Positions 10,963 to 21,208 of a stretch of DNA of 64,000 nt are shown here, piece by piece. Position 1 is the first letter of the stretch. Each line of letters opens with the position of its first letter. Location: NCBI RefSeq assembly GCF_022009635.1, contig NZ_CP091716.1, positions 2,495,001 through 2,559,000 of the forward strand, in the 5' to 3' direction. The notes under the pieces were generated by a model. The model was not told where the DNA came from, did no database searches, and saw nothing but the letters and a program-made list of their open reading frames with translations. Made by a program: the position numbers and the translations under genes. Source of the DNA: Variovorax paradoxus. Its GTDB lineage: Bacteria; Pseudomonadota; Gammaproteobacteria; Burkholderiales; Burkholderiaceae_C.

Positions 10963-11705
10963 GCATCCACCGCCATCGCGCTCGTGGCCGCGCGGTTGAT
11001 CTCGGGCAGCAGCACATGCCGCACGAAACGCTGCGCGATGCGCTGGTCGTGGCTCACGAACACCAGCGCGCTGTGGTTCTGCGCGCAGGCTGTCAGCAGC
11101 ACGTCGAGGAAGGCTTCGCGCCGGTCTTCGTCGAGCGCCGAAGTGGGCTCGTCGGCGATCACCACCTCTGGCTGGCCGATGAGCGCGCGCGCCGCGGCCA
11201 CCCGCTGCTGCTGGCCCACGGACAGCTGCAGCGCCTGGCGCTTCCACAGGTTGCGGTCCAGGCCCATCTGCGCGAGCAGGTGCTCGGCTTCCTGGCGGGC
11301 GCTGCCGTTGCGCGCGGCCTGCGACTCGCGCCGCGCCGAGAAGCGGCACGGCAGCAGCACGTTGTCGATCACGCTCAGGTAGGGCAGCAGGTTGAACTGC
11401 TGGAAGATGTAGCCCACGTGCGCCACGCGGCTGCGATCGCGCTGGGCGCCCGAGAGCTTCGACCAGTCGTGGCCCAGCAGCGTGACGCGGCCTTCGTCGG
11501 CCACCAGCACGCCGGCCAGCAGCGACAGCAGCGTGCTCTTGCCGCAGCCGCTGGGGCCGTGCAGGAACACCGATTCGCCGGCGGTGATGCGAAAGGCCTC
11601 GATGTCGATGCAAGGCGTCTTCACGCCGGGCCATGAGAAGCGCAGCGCTTCTGCGGCGAGGACGACGCGCAGCGCCGACGTCTCGCCCTGCGGGGAATTG
11701 CTCAC
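10959..11705 (-). CDS. ABC transporter ATP-binding protein, LolD/MacB-like
   Basis: 248 residues. Walker A GPSGCGKST (about 50-58), Q-loop IFQQFNLLPY, signature LSVGQQQR and Walker B VVIADEPTSALD are all present, followed by the switch histidine in VFVSHDQR. The signature has Val in place of the commoner Gly of LSGGQ. Sequence and operon partner place it with the LolD/MacB/FtsE branch of ATPases that power FtsX-type permeases. The stop overlaps the permease start (ATGA). Confidence 0.86.
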   Translation of the reverse strand: MSNSPQGETSALRVVLAAEALRFSWPGVKTPCIDIEAFRITAGESVFLHGPSGCGKSTLLSLLAGVLVADEGRVTLLGHDWSKLSGAQRDRSRVAHVGYIFQQFNLLPYLSVIDNVLLPCRFSARRESQAARNGSARQEAEHLLAQMGLDRNLWKRQALQLSVGQQQRVAAARALIGQPEVVIADEPTSALDEDRREAFLDVLLTACAQNHSALVFVSHDQRIAQRFVRHVLLPEINRAATSAMAVDA

Positions 11706-11709
11706 AGTG

Positions 11710-12288
11710 TCACTTGCCCCAGCCCAGCCGCACCGGCTGCGATGCCTGCGCGCCCGCGGGGCGCTTGAGCTGGCGCTTGAACTGGCCTTGCGCGGTGGCG
11801 ATCTGCGAATCGATCTGGCGCAGCCCCTTGAACGCGCCGAACAGGTTCACGTCGATGAACTTCGCTGCGGCCGCGTTGGTGCAATTGAAGGAGAAGGTGG
11901 CGTCGAGGTCGGCATGGCCGACGGGCTCGGCCGGGTCGGGGTTGCCCAGGCCCAGCGCGCCGGAGCGCAGGTCGACCGGGCCCAGCTTGCAGTTGGCGGC
12001 CGGATCGACGACGAAGAGCTTGTCGGCCGCGCGCAGCTGCGCGACGGCGTCTTCGACGGTCTTCTTCTCGGCGTCGGTCTTGGGCGCGCGCTCGAAGCCG
12101 ACGATGTTGTCCAGCGGCGACTCCATGTCGATCACCACCGTGGGGCCGTCGACGGCCACGTCGAGCTTGAGCTGGCCGTGCACATGCGCATGCTGCTGCT
12201 GTGCCTGCGCGGAAAGAAAGGGGGCGGCCGCGAACAGCGCGGCTGCGATTGCGAGACCGGTGGTGCGTCGGAGACGGGTGTGCTTCAT
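11710..12288 (-). CDS. DUF2796 exported metal-binding protein (ZrgA-like)
   Basis: 192 residues with a signal peptide (1-29) and a mature N-terminus QQQHAHVHGQ, where H33, H35 and H37 form a likely metal site. The rest follows the DUF2796 pattern: ESPLDNIVGFE, then a C-terminal domain with AKFIDVNLFGAFKGL that resembles other periplasmic zinc-responsive proteins. DUF2796 includes ZrgA, which in Vibrio is described as part of a zinc uptake system. It begins by ATGA overlap with the sulfurtransferase stop and is followed 4 bp later by the ABC ATPase. Zinc binding is likely, transport function inferred. Confidence 0.82.
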   Translation of the reverse strand: MKHTRLRRTTGLAIAAALFAAAPFLSAQAQQQHAHVHGQLKLDVAVDGPTVVIDMESPLDNIVGFERAPKTDAEKKTVEDAVAQLRAADKLFVVDPAANCKLGPVDLRSGALGLGNPDPAEPVGHADLDATFSFNCTNAAAAKFIDVNLFGAFKGLRQIDSQIATAQGQFKRQLKRPAGAQASQPVRLGWGK

Positions 12289-13193
12289 GGTTCAGCGCCT
12301 TGCCGGGTCGGCAGCCCCGGCGTGTTGCTCCATTCGCTCCAGCTGCCGGCATAGAGCGCGGTCGTCCCGAACCCCGCGATCTGCATCGCGAGCAGGTTGG
12401 GCACGGCGCTCACGCCACTGCCGCATTGGTGGACGACGGTCGCCGCATCGCGTCCCGCGAGCAGCGCTTCGAACTCGGCACGCAATTGCGATGCCGGCTT
12501 GAACTTGCCGTCCGGACCGATGTTCTCGGCGAAGGGCCGGTTCAGAGCCCCGGGGATGTGACCGGCGATCGGGTCCAGAGGTTCCACCTCGCCGCGGTAA
12601 CGTGCGCCGGCGCGTGCGTCGATCAGGTTCTGGTCAGGCTGGCCGAGCCGGCGCACCACGGTGTCGGTGGTCACGAGCTTCGCGATCGGCTCGCCCGTGA
12701 CGAAGTTCGACTGGAAGCGCGCGGGCTCCTCGCGGTCGGTCACCTCGCCGCCCGCGGCCTGCCAGGCCTGCAGCCCGCCGTCGAGCACGGCCACCGCGTC
12801 GTGGCCCATCCACTTGAGCATCCACCACAGGCGGCCGCAGTAGTTGGCGCCGTTGCGGTCGTACACCACGGCCTGCATGTCGTTGGCGAAGCCGATGCTC
12901 GAGAGCCATGCCGCGAACTTCTCGCGGCTCGGCAGCGGGTGGCGGCCGCCCGAGGCGGGTACGCCGTCTTCCTGCGCGGTCACGACTTCGCCGTGGGCGC
13001 CGGGCGCGCCGTGCTTCGCGCTGAGGTCGGTGTCGAGGTTGGCGTACAGCGCGCCGGGGATGTGCGCGGCGGCGTATTGCTGCGCGCCGGCTTCGGGCTT
13101 CATGAGTTCGAAGCTGCAGTCGAACAGCATGAAAGGCTTGTCGCCGGCCTGCAGTTGCCGCAGTTGCTCGACGCTGACGAGGGTGGTGTACAT
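12285..13193 (-). CDS. sseA: Sulfurtransferase, 3-mercaptopyruvate sulfurtransferase/rhodanese (SseA-like)
   Basis: 302 residues with two rhodanese domains; the catalytic one is C-terminal with C257 in CGSGVSA, close to the CGSGVTA loop of 3-mercaptopyruvate sulfurtransferases rather than the CRKGVT loop of thiosulfate sulfurtransferases. The N-terminal domain carries DCSF and RNGANYCGRLWW. It transfers sulfane sulfur to an acceptor thiol. ATG at 13193 was chosen for AAGGA 8 bases upstream; an in-frame extension to 13307 lacks support. Its stop overlaps the DUF2796 start, making it the first gene of the operon, so sulfur transfer and metal handling may be linked. Confidence 0.87.
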   Translation of the reverse strand: MYTTLVSVEQLRQLQAGDKPFMLFDCSFELMKPEAGAQQYAAAHIPGALYANLDTDLSAKHGAPGAHGEVVTAQEDGVPASGGRHPLPSREKFAAWLSSIGFANDMQAVVYDRNGANYCGRLWWMLKWMGHDAVAVLDGGLQAWQAAGGEVTDREEPARFQSNFVTGEPIAKLVTTDTVVRRLGQPDQNLIDARAGARYRGEVEPLDPIAGHIPGALNRPFAENIGPDGKFKPASQLRAEFEALLAGRDAATVVHQCGSGVSAVPNLLAMQIAGFGTTALYAGSWSEWSNTPGLPTRQGAEP

Positions 13194-13248
13194 GGCGTTG
13201 TGTCCTTCGTTGCCGGGGCCTGCACAGGCCCGCTTGATCCGATTCAGT

Positions 13249-14181
13249 TCAATGTTCTTCGGCCGGTGCCTTGGGCACCGCCCGCTGCCGCAACACAGTT
13301 GCGGCAATGCCGCTCGCGATGATAAGAGCCATGCCGCCCCAGCCGGCGGCGTCGATGCGGTCGTTGAACAGCACCACGCCGTAGAAGGCCGCGAAGACGA
13401 TGCCCGAATACTGCAGGTTGGCCACCACCAGCGTACCGGCCTGGGTCTTGGCGGTGGCGTAGGCGCGGGTCATGCACAGCTGTCCGAGGGCGGCGAGCAG
13501 GCCGATCGGCAGCAGCCACAGCGCATGCTGCCACGTCCATGAGGCACCGCCCGAAAACCCCGTGGCCGCCGTGGCGAAGGCACCGGCCACGGCCGAGCCG
13601 ACCGCGAAATAGAACACCGTGCGCAACTCGGGCTCGCCGATGCGCGACAGCGCCACCACCTGCATGTAGGCAAAGGCGGCTGTCAGGCCCGACAGCAGCC
13701 CCAGCATGCCCCCGAAGCCTTCGTTGCCGCTGACCGTGGGCTTGAGCATGAGCACGACGCCCGCGAAGCCCGCCAGCACCGTCATGGCCAGCGTGCCCTG
13801 CAGCGGCGGGCGCTCGACCCGGCCGTCGCGGCCCGGCACCGGCACCCAGGCCAGCAGCGCGCCGCCGACCAGGAAGGCCGCGACCCACACGCTGCTCATG
13901 TAGTTGAGCGTGACGGCGGTGGCCAGCGGCAGGTGGGCAATCGCATAGAACCACGCGCCCAGCGAGATCACGCCGATGGTGCTGCGCCAGGCGTGCATGC
14001 CCGGATACCGCGTGGCGAGCGAGACGCCGCGGTTGCGCGCCAGCAGCCACAGGAACACGATGCCGATGAGGCCGCGGCCCAGCACCATCTCGCCGCTGTT
14101 GAACCACTCCGAGGCGATCTTCACGACCACGCTCATCGTGGCGAACAGAAAGGCCCCCAGCACCATCCACAGCGCTTGCAT
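13249..14181 (-). CDS. DMT family transporter (two EamA domains)
   Basis: 310 residues with about ten hydrophobic segments in two repeated halves. The first half has FATMSVVVKIAS and the motif LNYMSSVWVA, the second TRAYATAKTQAGTLVVANLQY, both typical of EamA/RhaT exporters of amino acids or other metabolites. A longer hydrophilic loop (about residues 112-128, VPVPGRDGRVERPP) lies between helices 4 and 5. It is 55 bp upstream of the sulfurtransferase and could be cotranscribed. The substrate cannot be predicted. Confidence 0.85.
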   Translation of the reverse strand: MQALWMVLGAFLFATMSVVVKIASEWFNSGEMVLGRGLIGIVFLWLLARNRGVSLATRYPGMHAWRSTIGVISLGAWFYAIAHLPLATAVTLNYMSSVWVAAFLVGGALLAWVPVPGRDGRVERPPLQGTLAMTVLAGFAGVVLMLKPTVSGNEGFGGMLGLLSGLTAAFAYMQVVALSRIGEPELRTVFYFAVGSAVAGAFATAATGFSGGASWTWQHALWLLPIGLLAALGQLCMTRAYATAKTQAGTLVVANLQYSGIVFAAFYGVVLFNDRIDAAGWGGMALIIASGIAATVLRQRAVPKAPAEEH

Positions 14182-14201
14182 CGTTTTGAATCCGGATCAG
14201 G

Positions 14202-14230
14202 AAAAAAGAAAGCCCCGGCTGATGCGGGGC
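14202..14230 (-). terminator. Rho-independent terminator of the Rieske oxygenase gene
   Basis: Stem GCCCCG / CGGGGC (14212-14217 and 14225-14230) with a 7-base loop; on the minus strand it is followed by TTTCTTTTTT (14211 down to 14202). It lies 11 bases after the stop codon at 14241. Confidence 0.82.
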
Positions 14231-14240
14231 GGGTCGGGGC

Positions 14241-15383
14241 TCAGGCCGGTTGTTGCATGGCAGCTCTGTACCACTCGTGGAACTGCTGCATGCCGTCTTC
14301 CATGGGGCTCTGGTAGGGGCCGGTCTCGTTGTCGCCGCGCAGCATGAGCGCGCGGCGGCCGGCGTCCATGCGCTCGGCGATCTCGTCGTCTTCCACGCAG
14401 GTTTCCATGTAGGCGGCCTGCTGGGCCTCGACGAACTCGCGCTCGAAGGCGACGATTTCCTCGGGGTAGAAGAACTCGACCATGTTCAGCGTCTTCGTCG
14501 GGCTCACCGGGTGCAGGGTCGACACGGTGAGCACGTGCGGATACCACTCGACCATCACGTGCGGGTAGTAAGTGAGCCAGATGGCGCCGTACTTCGGCGG
14601 CTTGCCGTCGCGGTACTTGAGCAACTGCTCCTGCCATTTCTGGTAGACCGGGCTGCCCGCGCGGCCCAGACGGTTGGCCACGCCCACCGTCTGCACCGAA
14701 TAGCGGGGCTTGAACTCCCAGCGCAGGTCGTCGCAGGTGACGAAGCTGCCCAGGCCCGGATGGAACGGGCCGACGTGGTAGTCCTCGAGGTAGACCTCGA
14801 TGAAGGTCTTCCAGTTGTAGTTGCACTCGTGCAGCTCGACGCGGTCGAGCGCGTAGCCCGAGAAGTCGAGATCGGCCTGCGGGCCGAGGCCGGCCATGTC
14901 GGCCGCCACGTCGGGGCCCGAGCCGTCGGCGTTCTTCTCGAACAGAAGGCCGTTCCATTCGGTCAGCGGGTAGTTGTGCAGGTTCAGGCAGGGGTCCTGC
15001 TCGAAGTGCGGCGCGCCGATCAGGGTGCCGGTGGTGCGCGAGTCGCTCGCGGCGTAGGTCCAGCGGTGCAGCGGGCACACGATGTTGCCGCCGGTCTGGC
15101 TGTCGAGCTGGCCCCGGCCCTTCAGGATCAGGGCCTGGCGGTGGCGGCAGACGTTGGAGATCAGCTCCACGCCCTTGGGCGTGTGGACCAGCGCGCGGCC
15201 CTGGTGCTCCTGCGGCAGGGTGTGGAAGTTGCCCTGTTCGGGCACGGCCAGGCGATGGCCGACGTAGCGGGGCCCTCGCGCGAAAAGGTTTTGCATTTCG
15301 CGGGCATAGAGCGCCTCGTCGAAATACGCGGAAACTGGAAGTTGGCTCGCGGCCTGCTGCAGTTGAAGACTTAAATCAGACAT
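14241..15383 (-). CDS. Aromatic ring-hydroxylating oxygenase, Rieske alpha subunit
   Basis: 380 residues. The Rieske [2Fe-2S] ligands are C79, H81, C103 and H106 (CRH and CPLH). The catalytic domain shows the mononuclear iron motif EDYHVGPFHPG with D201, H203 and H208. It would insert oxygen into, or demethylate, an unknown substrate and needs a separate reductase, which is not in the window. ATG at 15383 gives the normal N-terminus; an extension upstream is not supported. It is divergent from xseB-ispA-dxs; this placement is, to my knowledge, common in Comamonadaceae. Followed by its own terminator. Confidence 0.86.
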   Translation of the reverse strand: MSDLSLQLQQAASQLPVSAYFDEALYAREMQNLFARGPRYVGHRLAVPEQGNFHTLPQEHQGRALVHTPKGVELISNVCRHRQALILKGRGQLDSQTGGNIVCPLHRWTYAASDSRTTGTLIGAPHFEQDPCLNLHNYPLTEWNGLLFEKNADGSGPDVAADMAGLGPQADLDFSGYALDRVELHECNYNWKTFIEVYLEDYHVGPFHPGLGSFVTCDDLRWEFKPRYSVQTVGVANRLGRAGSPVYQKWQEQLLKYRDGKPPKYGAIWLTYYPHVMVEWYPHVLTVSTLHPVSPTKTLNMVEFFYPEEIVAFEREFVEAQQAAYMETCVEDDEIAERMDAGRRALMLRGDNETGPYQSPMEDGMQQFHEWYRAAMQQPA

Positions 15384-15611
15384 GGAGGACCTGACCAAGC
15401 TCCCCACAGGGAGAAAAGGAAAAAGAACGGAAAAGCGCCGCCTGGATGGCTCGGCGGCCCGAAGAATGTGCTGGCGTTGCCAACGAGAGAAGTTCGCATT
15501 GTACCCGGGGGGCATCTTTTGGCGCGGCTTGCGGCGGGGTGGTCCGCAGGCGGTGGCCGTTTGTTCCCGTCCCCGTCCTAAAATGCCCGGTTTCACCCAC
15601 GTTTCGCTTGC
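15384..15611. promoter_or_regulatory. Divergent promoter gap between Rieske oxygenase and xseB operon
   Basis: A 228-bp gap. A TAAAAT -10-like hexamer lies at 15579-15584, 27 bases before the xseB ATG, without a good -35 at normal spacing. On the minus strand TACAAT (complement of 15498-15503) is a -10-like hexamer for the oxygenase, again without a clear -35. No convincing operator or RNA element was seen. Confidence 0.35.
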
Positions 15612-15878
15612 ATGCCCAAGGTGCCCACCCCTTCCTCGTCCAGCCCGGCGGCAACGCCTGATACGGGCCCGCTGCCCGCCAGTTACGAAGCCGGGCTCCA
15701 GGAGCTGGAACAACTGGTTGCGGAACTCGAATCAGGCCAGCTCCCCCTCGACCAGCTGCTCGTCAGCTACCAGCGCGGTGCCGTGCTGCTCGCCTTCTGC
15801 CGCGACAAGCTGCAGGCGGTCGAAGACCAGATCAAGGTGCTCGATGCGGGCAGCCTGAAGGTCTGGACTTCCGAATGA
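15612..15878 (+). CDS. xseB: Exodeoxyribonuclease VII small subunit
   Basis: 88 residues. After a proline/serine-rich N-terminus, residues 24-80 match Xse[28 protein letters not shown], then [16 protein letters not shown], here described in two parts, forming the helical hairpin that binds the XseA C-terminus. The enzyme degrades single-stranded DNA in both directions. It overlaps ispA by ATGA, the usual xseB-ispA-dxs arrangement of proteobacteria. Confidence 0.93.
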   Translation: MPKVPTPSSSSPAATPDTGPLPASYEAGLQELEQLVAELESGQLPLDQLLVSYQRGAVLLAFCRDKLQAVEDQIKVLDAGSLKVWTSE

Positions 15879-16798
15879 GCACGGCCACGACGGCGGCTCC
15901 CCCCCGGTGGGACGCAAAGACCCTGGCCGCCTGGTGTGATCCGCATCTGGCGAACGTCGAGTCGGCGCTGTCGCGCTGGGTCGGCGTCGACGCCCCCGTG
16001 CTGCTGGGCGACGCCATGCGCTATGCCGTGCTCGACGGCGGCAAGCGCCTGCGGCCCCTGCTGGTGCTGGCCGCGAGCGAAGCCGTTGGCGGCAATAAGG
16101 CCGCCGCGCTGCGCGCCGCCTGCGCCACCGAGCTGATCCACGCCTATTCCCTCGTGCACGACGACCTGCCGTGCATGGACAACGACGTGCTGCGCCGCGG
16201 CAAGCCCACGGTCCACGTCAAGTTCGGCGAAGCCGACGCCCTGCTGGCCGGCGACGCGCTGCAGGCCCTGGCCTTCGAGCTGCTCACACCCGAAGACGAC
16301 GAGATTCCCGCCGCCACCCAGGCCCTGCTGTGCCGCCTGCTCGCGCGTGCCGCGGGCAGCCAGGGCATGGCCGGCGGCCAGGCCATCGACCTGGCCAGCG
16401 TGGGCATTGCGCTCGACGAGACGCGTCTGCGCGAAATGCACCGCCTGAAGACCGGCGCGCTGCTGCAGGGCAGCGTCGAGATGGGCGCCGCCTGCGGCAG
16501 CGTGACGCCGGACGCCCTGGCCGCGCTGCGCGACTACGGCGCCGCCATCGGCCTGGCGTTCCAGGTGGTCGACGACATCCTCGACGTCACGGCCGACTCG
16601 CAAACCCTGGGCAAGACCGCCGGCAAGGACGCCGCGGCCGACAAGCCCACCTACGTATCGCTGCTCGGCCTCGACGGCGCACGCGCCCAGGCCCGGCAAC
16701 TGCTGGCCGATGCGCTCGCCGCGCTGGAAAAGAGCGGCCTGGCCGACACCTCGGCCCTGCGCGCGCTCGCCCACATGGTGGTCGACCGCGACCGCTGA
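15875..16798 (+). CDS. ispA: Polyprenyl synthetase, (2E,6E)-farnesyl diphosphate synthase
   Basis: 307 residues. It condenses isopentenyl diphosphate with allylic diphosphates to give farnesyl diphosphate for quinone and undecaprenyl synthesis. The first aspartate-rich motif is DDLPCMD (96-102) and the second DDILD (233-237); GGKRLRP (55-61) and the KTG motif (192-194) are also in place. Length is normal. It lies between xseB (4-bp overlap) and dxs (22 bp), so precursor supply and elongation are cotranscribed. Confidence 0.93.
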   Translation: MSTATTAAPPRWDAKTLAAWCDPHLANVESALSRWVGVDAPVLLGDAMRYAVLDGGKRLRPLLVLAASEAVGGNKAAALRAACATELIHAYSLVHDDLPCMDNDVLRRGKPTVHVKFGEADALLAGDALQALAFELLTPEDDEIPAATQALLCRLLARAAGSQGMAGGQAIDLASVGIALDETRLREMHRLKTGALLQGSVEMGAACGSVTPDALAALRDYGAAIGLAFQVVDDILDVTADSQTLGKTAGKDAAADKPTYVSLLGLDGARAQARQLLADALAALEKSGLADTSALRALAHMVVDRDR

Positions 16799-16820
16799 GA
16801 GAAAAAGAAAACACCTCCCC

Positions 16821-18674
16821 ATGGCTGCTCCGCTGCTTCCCACACTCCATGACCCCGCGCCGATCCGCAAATACGACCGGACCCAGCTGCGCCAGCTGTC
16901 CGACGAGGTGCGCGCCTGCGTGCTCGACAACGTGTCGCGCACCGGCGGCCACCTGAGTTCGAACCTCGGCACGGTCGAGCTGACGGTCGCGCTGCATCAC
17001 GTGTTCAACACGCCGCACGACCGGCTGGTGTGGGACGTGGGCCACCAGACCTATCCGCACAAGATCCTCACCGGCCGGCGCGAGCGCATGCCCACGCTTC
17101 GGCAGATCGGCGGCATCTCGGGCTTTCCGCAGCGCAGCGAGAGCGAGTACGACACCTTCGGCACCGCCCATTCGTCGACCAGCATCTCGGCGGCGCTGGG
17201 CATGGCCATGGCCGCCAAGCAGAAGGGCGAGGACCGCCACACGGTGGCCATCATCGGCGACGGCGCGCTCACGGCCGGCATGGCCTTCGAGGCGCTGAAC
17301 AACGCGGGCGTGTGCGACTGCAAGCTGCTCGTGATCCTGAACGACAACGACATGTCGATCAGCCCGCCGGTGGGCGCGCTCAACCGCTACCTCGCGCAGT
17401 TGATGAGCGGCAACTTCTACGCCGCCGCCAAGAGCGTGGGCAAGAGCGTGCTGCGCAATGCACCGCCGCTGTTCGAGCTGGCCAAGCGGCTGGAGCAGCA
17501 TGCCAAGGGCATGGTCGTGCCGGCCACGCTGTTCGAGCAGTTCGGCTTCAACTACGTGGGCCCGATCGACGGCCACGACCTCGATTCGCTGGTGCCCACG
17601 CTGGAGAACCTCAAGCACCTGGAAGGCCCGCAGTTCCTGCACGTGGTCACCAGGAAGGGGCAGGGCTACAAGCTGGCCGAGGCCGACCCCGTGGCCTACC
17701 ACGGCCCCGGCAAGTTCGACCCGCAGGTGGGGCTGGTCAAGTCCACCGCCCCCGCCAAGCAGACCTTCACGCAGGTGTTCGGCCAGTGGCTGTGCGACAC
17801 GGCGGCCGCCGACGGCCGGCTGGTGGGCATCACGCCAGCGATGCGCGAAGGCTCGGGGCTCGTGGAGTTCGAAAAGCGCTTCCCCGCCCGTTACTACGAC
17901 GTCGGCATCGCCGAGCAGCACGCCGTGACCTTCGCCGCCGGCCTGGCCTGCGAAGGCCTGAAGCCGGTGGTCGCGATCTACTCGACCTTCCTGCAGCGCG
18001 CCTACGACCAACTGATCCACGACGTGGCGATCCAGAACCTGCCGGTGGTGTTCGCGCTCGACCGCGCGGGCCTGGTCGGTGCCGACGGCGCGACGCACGC
18101 GGGTGCCTACGACATCCCGTTCCTGCGCTGTATTCCGAACATGAGCATCGCGTGCCCGGCCGACGAGCGCGAGTGCCGCCAACTGCTGACCAGCGCCTAC
18201 GAGCAGAGCCACCCGGTGGCGGTGCGCTATCCGCGTGGCGCGGGTGCCGGCGTCGCGCCGCATCTCACGCTGGACGCGCTGCCCCTGGGCAAGGGCGAGA
18301 TCCGCCGCGAAGGCAAGCGCATCGCGATCCTCGCCTTCGGCACGCTGCTGTATCCGGCGCTCGCGGCCGCCGAGTCGCTCGACGCGACGGTGGTCAACAT
18401 GCGCTGGGCCAAGCCGCTGGACGTCGAACTGCTGCTGCAGGTCGCGCGCTCGCACGATGCCATCGTGACGCTGGAAGAGGGTGCCATCATGGGCGGCGCC
18501 GGCAGCGCGGTGCTCGAGGCGCTGCAGGCTGCGAACGTGCTGAAGCCGGTGCTGCAGCTGGGCCTGCCCGACCAGTTCATCGAGCATGGCGATCCGGCGA
18601 AGCTGCTGGCCGGCATCGGGCTCGATGCGGCGGGTATCGAGGCCTCGATCGTCGAGCGCTTCGGCAAGGCCTGA
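16821..18674 (+). CDS. dxs: 1-deoxy-D-xylulose-5-phosphate synthase
   Basis: 617 residues, normal for Dxs. It joins pyruvate and glyceraldehyde 3-phosphate using thiamine diphosphate, the first step of the MEP isoprenoid route. Visible motifs: [12 protein letters not shown] with the conserved histidine at 44, [16 protein letters not shown], the cofactor motif GDGALT (147-152) through NDND (174-177), and [15 protein letters not shown] with the catalytic glutamate. ATG at 16821 lies after an A-rich leader; no strong Shine-Dalgarno is visible. Last gene of the xseB-ispA-dxs unit. Confidence 0.95.
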   Translation: MAAPLLPTLHDPAPIRKYDRTQLRQLSDEVRACVLDNVSRTGGHLSSNLGTVELTVALHHVFNTPHDRLVWDVGHQTYPHKILTGRRERMPTLRQIGGISGFPQRSESEYDTFGTAHSSTSISAALGMAMAAKQKGEDRHTVAIIGDGALTAGMAFEALNNAGVCDCKLLVILNDNDMSISPPVGALNRYLAQLMSGNFYAAAKSVGKSVLRNAPPLFELAKRLEQHAKGMVVPATLFEQFGFNYVGPIDGHDLDSLVPTLENLKHLEGPQFLHVVTRKGQGYKLAEADPVAYHGPGKFDPQVGLVKSTAPAKQTFTQVFGQWLCDTAAADGRLVGITPAMREGSGLVEFEKRFPARYYDVGIAEQHAVTFAAGLACEGLKPVVAIYSTFLQRAYDQLIHDVAIQNLPVVFALDRAGLVGADGATHAGAYDIPFLRCIPNMSIACPADERECRQLLTSAYEQSHPVAVRYPRGAGAGVAPHLTLDALPLGKGEIRREGKRIAILAFGTLLYPALAAAESLDATVVNMRWAKPLDVELLLQVARSHDAIVTLEEGAIMGGAGSAVLEALQAANVLKPVLQLGLPDQFIEHGDPAKLLAGIGLDAAGIEASIVERFGKA

Positions 18675-18687
18675 GTCTTCGGTCTTG

Positions 18688-18800
18688 CTCCTTCCCCCGC
18701 TGGGGGAAGGCTGGGATGGGGGCAAGCGGCTTTAAAAATGCCGCCGCGGTTCAAAGGCCGCCGTGCCCCCACCCCGACCCTCCCCCAGCGGGGGAGGGAG
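18688..18800. repeat. REP-like inverted pair of G/C-run hairpins
   Basis: Two palindromic blocks face each other in the 141-bp convergent gap between dxs and livF. The left block has cttcccccgctgggggaagg (18691-18710) followed by CTGGGATGGGGGC; the right block has ccctcccccagcgggggagg (18778-18797) preceded by GCCCCCACCCCGA. The blocks are near reverse complements of each other, and each folds on itself. This is the build of intergenic REP/BIME elements. It may end transcription from both sides. Confidence 0.7.
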
Positions 18801-18815
18801 GAATACCAAAGAGCG

Positions 18816-19543
<728 letters not shown>

Positions 19544-19547
<4 letters not shown>

Positions 19548-20347
19548 GCCGCGGTCTCCTGGTCGTTCGTGGCTTCGTCGTCTTCGCGGCCGAGGTAGGC
19601 CTCGATCACCTGCGGGTCGTTGCGGATCTGCTCGGGGCCGCCGCGCGCGATGATGCGGCCGAAGTTCAGCACCGCGATCTGCTGGCACAGGCCCATCACG
19701 AAGCGCATGTCGTGCTCGATCATGAAGACCGTGAAGCCGCGCGCCGCGATGTTCTCGATCTCGACCATCAGCTCGCTCTTCTCGGTGCTGTTCATGCCGG
19801 CCACCGGCTCGTCCAGCAGCAGCAGCGTCGGCTCGGTGGCCAGCGCGCGTGCGAGCTCCAGCTTGCGCTGGTCGCCGTACGAGAGGTTGTCGGCCACGTC
19901 GTTCGCCTTGTGGTCCAGCTTGACCCAGCTCAGCAGTTCGCGCGCACGGTCGCGGGCGCGCTTTTCCTCGCTGCGGAACATGCCCGTGCTCGCGAGCAGG
20001 CCCAGCGGGCCGTAGCGCAGCTTGGCGTCCATGCCGACAGTCACGTTCTCCAGCAGCGACATCTCCTTGAAGATGCGGATGTTCTGGAAGGTGCGCGCGA
20101 TGCCGCCACGGGTGATCTGGAAGGGCTTGCGGCCCGCCAGATCCTGGCCCTGGAAGTGGATGGTGCCGCTGGTGGTGGGCAGCAGGCCGGTGATCAGGTT
20201 GAACACCGTCGTCTTGCCCGCGCCGTTCGGGCCGATGAGCCCGAAGATGCCGCCCTTCGGAATGTCCAGGTTCACGTCCTGCAGGACCTTGAGTCCGCCG
20301 AAATGGCGCGACACGTTCTTCAACGTGAGAAGGGTGTTGTCGCTCAT
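19544..20347 (-). CDS. livG: Branched-chain amino acid ABC transporter ATP-binding protein LivG
   Basis: 267 residues with Walker A GPNGAGKT (39-46), IARTFQNIRIF, signature LSYGDQRKLELARAL and Walker B LLLLDEPVAGMN, as in LivG. The C-terminal extension carries VIEAYLG, the usual LivG ending. The short acidic tail after it (REDDEATNDQETAA) is extra. ATGA overlaps join it to livM and livF. Powers uptake of branched-chain or related amino acids or amides. Confidence 0.93.
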
Positions 20348-21207
20348 GCCGCGCTCCCCTTGCGGCCGAACCACTGGCGGATGCGCGCCGGGTCCCAGAT
20401 GCCCTTGGGCAGGAACAGCACGATCAGCACCAGGATGAAGCCGTTGACCACGAGACGGAACGCGCCCAGGCCGCGCAGCGTTTCCGGCAGCAGCGTGAGG
20501 ATGGTGCCGCCCAGCACCGGACCGGTGAGGCTGCCGATGCCGCCGAGGATCGCCATCGTCAGGATGTCGACCGCGCGGTTGAAGCCGTATTCGGCCGGGC
20601 CGATGAAGAAGGTCAGGTGCGCGTTCAGCGTGCCCGCCAGGCCGGCGATGGCGCCGCCCAGCACGAAGGCCAGCATCTTGTGGCCCGCCACGTCGATGCC
20701 CATCAGGCCGGCGGCGGTTTCGTCTTCCTTGATGGCCTCGAAGGCGCGGCCGACCTTGGAGCGGCGGATGCGCCACAGCACCACCAGCGTGAGCACCAGC
20801 GCCAGCGCCACGTGCCACCACTCGGTGGATTGCGGAATGCCGTTCAGGCCCAGCGCGCCGCCCGTGAGCGATTCGGCGTTCAGGATGGCGATGCGCACCA
20901 CCTCGCCGAAGGCCAGCGTGGCCATGGCCAGGTACACGCCCGACAGCCGCAGCGTGGGCTTGCCGATGATGAAGGCGACCAGCGCCGGCGCGGCCATGCC
21001 GGCGGCAATGGCCACCGGGAACGGCGCGCCGTAGTTCAGCGTGAGGATCGACGCGGTGTACGCGCCGATGCCCATGAAGGCTGCATTGGCCAGCGCCAGC
21101 ATGCCGCAGGCCAGGGTGAGCCAGATCGAGAGTGCCAGCAGCCCGTTGATGCCCAGCGAGAGCACCAGGTTGCTGTAGACCGACCAGAAGTTGTCGAAGG
21201 CTTCCAT
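20344..21207 (-). CDS. livM: Branched-chain amino acid ABC transporter permease LivM
   Basis: 287 residues with about nine hydrophobic helices. LivM landmarks are NAAFMGIGAYTASIL near the N-terminus, RLSGVYLAMATLAFGE in the middle and GRAFEAIKEDETAAGLMGID, the loop that contacts the ATPase. It pairs with LivH. Start chosen at ATG 21207, 1 bp after livH ends (21209); an open upstream extension lies inside livH. Confidence 0.92.
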   Translation of the reverse strand: MEAFDNFWSVYSNLVLSLGINGLLALSIWLTLACGMLALANAAFMGIGAYTASILTLNYGAPFPVAIAAGMAAPALVAFIIGKPTLRLSGVYLAMATLAFGEVVRIAILNAESLTGGALGLNGIPQSTEWWHVALALVLTLVVLWRIRRSKVGRAFEAIKEDETAAGLMGIDVAGHKMLAFVLGGAIAGLAGTLNAHLTFFIGPAEYGFNRAVDILTMAILGGIGSLTGPVLGGTILTLLPETLRGLGAFRLVVNGFILVLIVLFLPKGIWDPARIRQWFGRKGSAA

Positions 21208-21208
21208 G

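Noticed and set aside
13194..13307. Longer N-terminus for the sulfurtransferase starting at 13307
   Set aside because: The added residues overlap the end of the DMT gene and show no conservation features; the ATG at 13193 has a good ribosome binding site.
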